From: Kaistella treverensis
GTDB taxonomy: Bacteria; Bacteroidota; Bacteroidia; Flavobacteriales; Weeksellaceae
Reading direction: 5' to 3'
NCBI RefSeq assembly: GCF_900114045.1
Contig: NZ_FORQ01000001.1
Coordinates: 558,001-622,000, forward strand
DNA length: 64,000 nt
Part shown: positions 59,401 to 64,000 of the stretch, in pieces
Layout of the letters: every line of letters starts with the position of its first letter
How positions within the stretch are numbered: position 1 is the first letter of the stretch
The notes under the pieces: model-generated
Told to the model about the DNA's origin: nothing
Database searches by the model: none
The model's input: the letters and a program-made list of their open reading frames with translations, nothing else
Program-made: the position numbers and the translations under genes

Positions 59401-62283
59401 GTTTTGAAGGTAGATGTTGACCAATGCATTTGGCACGGCGGAATAAACGTAAATTTTCGCTTTTTCGTTTCGTTGATATTCCAGTTTTGGCTGAATGACT
59501 TTCAAAAATGGTTTCTGCGAATCTGTTAAAAAACGTTTATCGAAAACTTCGAAAGTTCTTTCAGTTCTGATGGTGTCTTTTCCTTCAATATTGAACAGTT
59601 CCAATTTGTATTTTCCGGCCCCTAAAGAGCCAAGATTCAAGATTCGAGAATCAAGATTTTCTTCGCGTTTATTTTGAGTCTCGGTTCTAGGTTCTTGAGT
59701 CTTCTCCAAAATTACTTTTTCAACTTTTAGCTCTTTTTCGTCTTTAGAAAAATAGTCATGCGGAAATTTTTGAATAAATTCTGCTTTTGAATATTTCGGC
59801 AAATCCTGAATTTCACTTTCAAAGTTGGAGCGGAAAATCCTTTCTTCAGGTTGAAGTTTTGAAAGTTTTACATGATACGATTTCGCTAAATTCTGGTCGT
59901 TGTAATTTTTGGTTTCAACTTTAATTTTTACCGGTTCATCAGTGAAAGAATCCTTGATTTCATCCGCTTTAATGTAATGTGACACCGATGCAACTTTTAC
60001 ATTTTCCGTCGCAGATTGCGTTTCACCATTAATATCGGTTACGGACGCATTTATTTCATAATTATCAATCTGAATTCCCTTCAAGGTTTCATCTTTTTCC
60101 AGCGCCACTTTGATAGTGAACTCCCCTTTTTCATTGGTTTTTACTTCACCTAAAATAGAGTTTTGGTTGTCATTTCCCCGCGGAAACCAATAGAAATACA
60201 TCCAGCGGATATTACGTTTTTTAATTTCGTAATTCACGGTCGCGTTGGTGAGCGGAACGCCCGAAAACATCACGGCTTTACCTTTAATTTCAATGGTTTC
60301 ACCGTACTTATATTCGTCTTTTACCGGATCGATGGTTATCTCGAATTTTGGTCTTTTATACTCTTCTACCCGGAAATATTTGCTCGCATCATTATCCAAA
60401 TCATCGGACTCAACCTGAAGCGAAAACTGGCCGTTTAACTTTCCGTTGGGTAGGACAAAACTTCCGTGGTAAGAACCAAATATATTCGTCGTGAAATTTT
60501 GCGAGGAAACCTCTTCGCCATTGGCATCAATTAACTTAATTTTTTGGGAAACTCCTGCCGCTACAGATTCTTTTTCCTGCAGCAATTTTGTGTTAATCAC
60601 TTTAAAATACACAATTTGCCCAGGCCGATAAATCGCGCGATCCAGGAAAATTTGCGCGTAATTTTCCTGCACTTGTTTTTGAGGTTCACTGTAGTTATCG
60701 CCGTAAACCTGCATCAAATTATAATCATTCGTCGCCGGTTGTTTCACCAAATAATAGCGATAATAATTGTCGTTTTTGGAAATCGGAAATTTAAAAATGG
60801 CGTCTGCATCAGTTTTCACATCGAAGGTGGAAGCGATCTTGCGGTCCGCCATTTCAAAGATTTTTAAGCCGCTATTTGGCAAGATTTTTCCTTTTTGCCG
60901 ATCCACGAGTTTCATTTCGTTGGCTGCAATTTTAGTTTCATTTTTTTTCTGATAAATAATTCGCGACGATGTAGCAATAAAATAGAAATTTTCGTGAATG
61001 GCGCCGTCCACCACATATTCCGCCAAATAAATTCCGGCTGGAAGCGGTTTTATTTCAAGTGAAGTTTTATGCGTTTTGAAATCACTCATCGTAGGCAAAC
61101 TGTACGTTTCTTTCCGAACCAAAGTTTTTTTCACCGCCGCAAAACGGCTCTTATCATAAGAATTCGCAACATATTGCAGGAAATTCTGCTCATCATTTTT
61201 TACCTCGTAGATATTCAAAGAAAATTCCGAAACATTTTTCGCTTCAGCAACCAAATGAATCGGCAAATTTGCCTGCGTGTGCGTTTCGTAATGGATGGTC
61301 AAAACAGGCTGAATAATTCTGCTTTCGCGGTTCAGAATATTGTTAATAAGCTTTGAATTTGAATATTTTTGCTTTGCTTCTTTGATTAAATTTAAAGCCT
61401 CGCCGAAATTCTCTTCGGAAATTAATTCATCTACCAAATCAGCATAAATCATTACCTTATAATCGCCGGCTGTTGATGAATTCAATAAAGCCTGCAGCCT
61501 TTCTTTTTTGTCTTGACAGTTGGTAAACACACAGTCGTCCTGCAGTTTTTTATGTTGAAAAAAAAGCTTCGAATTGCCGGTATTTTTTTGAATTAATTCC
61601 GAATATAATTCCGCAATTTTGGTTTGATTTACCTTTAATTCATTTGGAGTAAAAAGATCATCGTTTTTCAAAAATTCAATTTCGTTCATCGAAGTCCACT
61701 CAAAAAGTGTCGGAAAATAATCCAAATCTTCAGTTCCTTCAAAAATTTCCTTGTATTTGGAAAGCTGAATTTTAGCTAATTCCGCTTTTTTGGTGTCAAG
61801 CTCCTCGTAATGTTTTGCCAGGAAATTTTTAAAATCGAGTTTGCTCCACGTTTCAATTTGTGAAAAATCTTGATTATTAAAGTTTGTGCGCTGATTGATT
61901 TCCCAGGAATCGTTTTGATAATATTCACTGAAAAATTCACCTAAAAGCACCGTATAAAGCAACTTCTGCTCACCTTTGAGTTCATTTCCGAATGTGGAAA
62001 GTTTAGAAAAAAAACGGCTCGCAGCGTCATTATTTTCGTCGTCTGAAGTTTGGTTTACAATGCTAAATTCCGCTTTTAGCGAGCGAATCAGCTGTATCGT
62101 GTTGGCTTCTTTCATGGCTTTCTGCTGGATTTCTAAAATGAGTGGTAAATTAGATTTATATTTTCCGGTTTTATAATTTTCCGCGACTTTTTTCCATTGA
62201 TCGTCGTAATATTTTTGCCCGAAAACTCCCGAACAGAAAGCGAAAAAAACGAGAAGGCTGAGGATTTTGGTAAATTTTTTCAT
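56407..62283 (-). CDS. Alpha-2-macroglobulin family protein with SusC-like segment
   Basis: The 1958-residue secreted protein starts with a signal peptide (MKKFTKILSLLVFFAFCSGVFGQ). Macroglobulin beta domains follow, with the MG2-type block QIFLDRAIYRPGQIVYFKV near residue 555 and the alpha-2-macroglobulin signature NETAFFFPNLMTDKDGNVNFEFTSPEALTQW near 1190. The C-terminal part is helical. The thioester motif CxEQ is absent, so it should not trap proteases covalently. A segment near residues 1130-1185 reads EVVVTAYGTR, a six-proline run and AVSGKVPGIQI, as in the TonB-dependent SusC plug start. The longer frame from 62304 adds seven residues before the signal peptide, so 62283 is used. Confidence 0.87.
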   Translation of the reverse strand: MKKFTKILSLLVFFAFCSGVFGQKYYDDQWKKVAENYKTGKYKSNLPLILEIQQKAMKEANTIQLIRSLKAEFSIVNQTSDDENNDAASRFFSKLSTFGNELKGEQKLLYTVLLGEFFSEYYQNDSWEINQRTNFNNQDFSQIETWSKLDFKNFLAKHYEELDTKKAELAKIQLSKYKEIFEGTEDLDYFPTLFEWTSMNEIEFLKNDDLFTPNELKVNQTKIAELYSELIQKNTGNSKLFFQHKKLQDDCVFTNCQDKKERLQALLNSSTAGDYKVMIYADLVDELISEENFGEALNLIKEAKQKYSNSKLINNILNRESRIIQPVLTIHYETHTQANLPIHLVAEAKNVSEFSLNIYEVKNDEQNFLQYVANSYDKSRFAAVKKTLVRKETYSLPTMSDFKTHKTSLEIKPLPAGIYLAEYVVDGAIHENFYFIATSSRIIYQKKNETKIAANEMKLVDRQKGKILPNSGLKIFEMADRKIASTFDVKTDADAIFKFPISKNDNYYRYYLVKQPATNDYNLMQVYGDNYSEPQKQVQENYAQIFLDRAIYRPGQIVYFKVINTKLLQEKESVAAGVSQKIKLIDANGEEVSSQNFTTNIFGSYHGSFVLPNGKLNGQFSLQVESDDLDNDASKYFRVEEYKRPKFEITIDPVKDEYKYGETIEIKGKAVMFSGVPLTNATVNYEIKKRNIRWMYFYWFPRGNDNQNSILGEVKTNEKGEFTIKVALEKDETLKGIQIDNYEINASVTDINGETQSATENVKVASVSHYIKADEIKDSFTDEPVKIKVETKNYNDQNLAKSYHVKLSKLQPEERIFRSNFESEIQDLPKYSKAEFIQKFPHDYFSKDEKELKVEKVILEKTQEPRTETQNKREENLDSRILNLGSLGAGKYKLELFNIEGKDTIRTERTFEVFDKRFLTDSQKPFLKVIQPKLEYQRNEKAKIYVYSAVPNALVNIYLQNGNGDTVTEQKTLKNGVLEYSVAFPKDESIDQLNLQFQLVAFNDVKTENITLAISSDKKPLRIETVTFRDKLQPNSKEKWTVKVLGEEKEKVNAEVLANMYDKSLDQFAGNSYSWQQIYRKYFIMNSYAVQNYLAQENYSKTIPYLKQENINIPNFSWFDQYNELYGTLTKEVVVTAYGTRVQSAAKMESRTPPPPPPSNAVDSAVVSAVSGKVPGIQIAVKDMDKIPVRQNLNETAFFFPNLMTDKDGNVNFEFTSPEALTQWKLMFLAHTKDARAAILEKTVITQKEFSVTPNYPRFLREGDELNLQSKLSSLVDKKLNGTAQLQILDAFTNEDISGKFNLNDIQKSFELKENGNGVVSWKLKVPNNVSSIILKIVAKAGNFSDGEQMAIAVLPNRMLVTDTVPIFVKEGQTKTFTLENLAKNASTTANNFSNTLELTTNPIWEILFALPSLKNDQNNSADVIFNKWFADVLAAEIFKANPKLKTVFEEYQSKGLLTSNLEKNLELKQLLLEETPWVLESQNETEQMQKIARLFDANTMRNSINEDWAELQKLQNPDGGFSWYSGYPSSYSTSLYILKNLGRINIWLKGNIADYQSSEQKELVAKLINFVDQEVAKYGEIDKKFVVNNFVLDYLDTRNYWEKEFPLKQKGPALKNAVISKAKTEKITDFTFFGLHRLALLFNNYGQKDIAKKFLTYLKETSTDTETQGTYWKQNLNDWGWYSSKTVNHAGALEAFEKLTPQDVNFIEELKIWLITQKEVNSWRSSRGTAEVIFTILNSGKSWTTPESEKAKIIWGGKELENPDAKATGYVKKTVKSEKIDKNLGTVTVTKPGPGIVQGGLFWQYYEDLDKIKSSESYLSITKELYKKVKTVNGEELVKINTNSPLKVGDKVTVRMILNTDRNMEYIHLKDMRAAGFEPLSVISGYEWKNGLGYYQSTKDASTNFYIEFMPKGKYVFEYDYICNASGTFSNGITTLQNYYAPQMNAHTKGTKITISE

Positions 62284-62331
62284 ATAATCATTGCTTGATT
62301 CCAATTTGGGATTCTCAAAGGTTTTATTGGT

Positions 62332-62339
62332 TAAATTTG
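62332..62339 (+). promoter_or_regulatory. -7 element (TAAATTTG) of the UbiA-like/recF unit
   Basis: TAAATTTG ends 6 bases before the ATG at 62346, with TTTG 23 bases further upstream (62305-62308). Transcription would start at or next to the start codon, so the mRNA may be leaderless. An alternative start at 62295 lies upstream of this promoter. Confidence 0.5.
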
Positions 62340-62345
62340 CATAGT

Positions 62346-63104
62346 ATGCAGATTTTAAAAGTACTAAAAAAATACGTGATTGACAGCCAAATTTATGTTT
62401 CCGTGATGGGAACTTCTCTGGCTGTTTTTTTTATGCTGGAACAAAATCTCATCAAAGTCCCTACAATTTTATTAATTTTCATCACCTATTTCAGCGGTTA
62501 TCTGTACACCAAATACCAAAATACAGGCAAAATATTCTACCGTGTTTTAGCTTTTAATGTGGTGTGTGGCATTGTTTCCGCGCTTTTAATTTTGTACAAC
62601 CACAATGAATACCGCCTCATAAAATGGATGATTATTGTGGTCATCGGACTTTTGTACAACAGCACTTCTCTCACTGTTTTTGTGCGGAAAATCCCGCTTT
62701 TTAAAGTTTTTTATGTGGGTTTAACCTGGGCTTTAATCAATTCCTGGTTAATTTTACCGCAGTTCAATGCTGAAATTTTCTGGATCAGCTGGTTATTTAT
62801 CACCGCTTTGGTATTGCCGTTCGACATCCGTGATATGGCGTCTGACACGGTGGTGACCTTCCCGCGCTTAATCGGTGTACAAAACACCAAATATTTTGCT
62901 TATTTTTTGGTGTTTTTAAGCTTAATAATTGCGGTATTTTCTTTGGAGCCAAAATTTGCTTTTGCCTTTTTTTTAGCTGCTGTTTGCACCTTTTTTTTCA
63001 TTTTTTATTCCGAGCAGTCGCACAAAGACACTTATTTTTCTTTTTGGGTAGAAAGCTGTTCCGCCCTGCCGCTTTTAATTATCATTTTAATGAAGTATTT
63101 TTGA
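62346..63104 (+). CDS. UbiA-like polytopic membrane protein
   Basis: The 252-residue protein has seven to eight membrane helices. The block PFDIRDMASDT near residue 160 resembles the second Asp-rich motif of UbiA prenyltransferases (DxxDxxxD), but the first Asp-rich motif near the N-terminus is not evident, so transferase activity is doubtful. It precedes recF by 3 bases and both are probably read from the promoter at 62332. Related bacteria carry it as a hypothetical membrane protein. Confidence 0.65.
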   Translation: MQILKVLKKYVIDSQIYVSVMGTSLAVFFMLEQNLIKVPTILLIFITYFSGYLYTKYQNTGKIFYRVLAFNVVCGIVSALLILYNHNEYRLIKWMIIVVIGLLYNSTSLTVFVRKIPLFKVFYVGLTWALINSWLILPQFNAEIFWISWLFITALVLPFDIRDMASDTVVTFPRLIGVQNTKYFAYFLVFLSLIIAVFSLEPKFAFAFFLAAVCTFFFIFYSEQSHKDTYFSFWVESCSALPLLIIILMKYF

Positions 63105-63107
63105 CGA

Positions 63108-64000
63108 ATGATCATCCGCAAACTTTCATTAATTAATTTTAAAAATCATTCGGCGCAAAACTTCGAATTTTCCACGCAAATCAACTGCTTTGTGGGAAAC
63201 AACGGTGTCGGAAAAACCAATATTTTAGATGCTTTGCATTATCTGTCTGTCGCGAAAAGTTTTCTGGGAAATACCGATTTGAACAACATTAAGCTAAATG
63301 AAAAATTTTTCGCCTTAGAAGGGGAAATTTTTGATGGTGAAAAAGACAATATTCTTCAAATTCAGCAGCCGAAAGACACCAAAAAAATCCTGAAGAAAAA
63401 CGACAAGTTATACAATCGAATTGCGGATCACATTGGTTTTTTGCCCAGCGTTATTATTTCGCCTTACGATTCCAATTTAATTTCTGATGCCGGCGAAAGT
63501 CGCCGGAAATTTCTGGATTCTATGATTTCGCAAACCGATTCGGATTATCTTTTTAATTTAATTCAATATCAAAAAGCAATTCAGCAAAGAAATTCCTTAT
63601 TAAAGAATTTTGCTAAAAACCGGTTTTTTGATGCAGAAAGCCTGGAAATTTATAATGAACCTTTAACGAGATTCGCGACGCGCATTTTTGAAAAAAGAAA
63701 GCAGTTCACGGATTTGATGATTCCCATTATTCAGAATTATTACCGCGTGATTTCGCACGATAATGAAGAAGTTTCCGTTCAATATAAATCCGACCTTTTT
63801 CAGGCAAATTTTTCGGAAATTCTGAATAAAAATCTGGAACGCGACCGCGTATTAACCTACACTTCAAAAGGTGTTCATAAAGATGATTTGCTTTTCGAGA
63901 TGAATGCTTCACCGATGCGGAAAACTGCGAGCCAGGGACAGCAAAAATCGTTTCTCATCGCGCTGAAACTTTCGCAAATGAACAGAATTAAAGAACTGAC
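63108..64000 (+). CDS. recF: DNA replication and repair protein RecF, partial
   Basis: RecF is an SMC-like ATPase that helps load RecA at gaps. About 297 residues are visible; the C-terminus lies beyond the window. The start MIIRKLSLINFKNH and the Walker A motif GNNGVGKTN near residue 31 are typical, PSVIISPYDSNLISD near 115 and GESRRKFLDSMIS near 130 follow, and the signature motif ASQGQQKSFLIALKLSQ near 275 is present. It starts 3 bases after the UbiA-like gene, so the two are co-transcribed. No dnaA or dnaN is seen. Confidence 0.95.
   Translation, partial: MIIRKLSLINFKNHSAQNFEFSTQINCFVGNNGVGKTNILDALHYLSVAKSFLGNTDLNNIKLNEKFFALEGEIFDGEKDNILQIQQPKDTKKILKKNDKLYNRIADHIGFLPSVIISPYDSNLISDAGESRRKFLDSMISQTDSDYLFNLIQYQKAIQQRNSLLKNFAKNRFFDAESLEIYNEPLTRFATRIFEKRKQFTDLMIPIIQNYYRVISHDNEEVSVQYKSDLFQANFSEILNKNLERDRVLTYTSKGVHKDDLLFEMNASPMRKTASQGQQKSFLIALKLSQMNRIKEL

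Overview
The window looks like an AT-rich chromosomal segment of a Flavobacteriia bacterium, most like the Chryseobacterium/Kaistella group (Weeksellaceae). The support is: flavobacterial protein families (DUF5916, DUF6526, DUF1569, DUF3108, Bacteroidetes-type alpha-2-macroglobulin), almost no Shine-Dalgarno sequences, many promoters of the Bacteroidetes type (-7 element TAnnTTTG), and U-run hairpin terminators closing many transcription units. No tRNA, rRNA, CRISPR array, insertion sequence or recognisable prophage was seen. The strain assignment is inference from protein style only.

Layout. 1-12 kb: tRNA/rRNA modification (rlmN partial, queA), a lipoprotein, two secreted peptidases (S9, M28), small membrane proteins, DNA topoisomerase IB, exonuclease III and a ferredoxin/ferredoxin reductase pair. 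12-22 kb: an outer-membrane DUF5916 protein, pheS, rdgB, a CPBP protease, prfC and envelope proteins. 22-30 kb: acyl-CoA dehydrogenase divergent from a long-chain acyl-CoA synthetase, then aconitase and an AhpD-like protein. 30-46 kb: a CvfB-like RNA-binding protein divergent from a catalase-like protein, lpdA, a B12-dependent ribonucleotide reductase, a glycosyltransferase, recQ, kdsD, tatC and several hydrolase or sensory-type proteins. 46-54 kb: an AraC-type regulator and a seven-gene operon (catB, catC, catA, pcaD, fused CoA transferase, FUSC-type membrane protein, pcaF) that encodes the complete ortho-cleavage route from catechol to succinyl-CoA and acetyl-CoA. 54-56 kb: four small accessory-type genes among AT-rich repeats. 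56-64 kb: a very large secreted alpha-2-macroglobulin, a UbiA-like membrane protein and the start of recF.

How the genes fit together. The aromatic operon feeds acetyl-CoA and succinyl-CoA into the TCA cycle, which is represented by acnA and the E3 subunit lpdA; the acyl-CoA synthetase and dehydrogenase feed fatty acids into the same pool. No ring-hydroxylating enzyme that would make catechol is present here.

The most unusual signals are non-coding: three copies of a REP-like element with a conserved bulged hairpin, a dispersed motif of about 30 bases related to the local terminators, a promoter flanked by a perfect inverted repeat in front of the exonuclease III gene, and helically phased repeats between the AraC-type regulator and catB. 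Among proteins, the alpha-2-macroglobulin carries a SusC-like plug segment next to a proline run. I did not see a clearly new multi-gene system; the window is mostly housekeeping.
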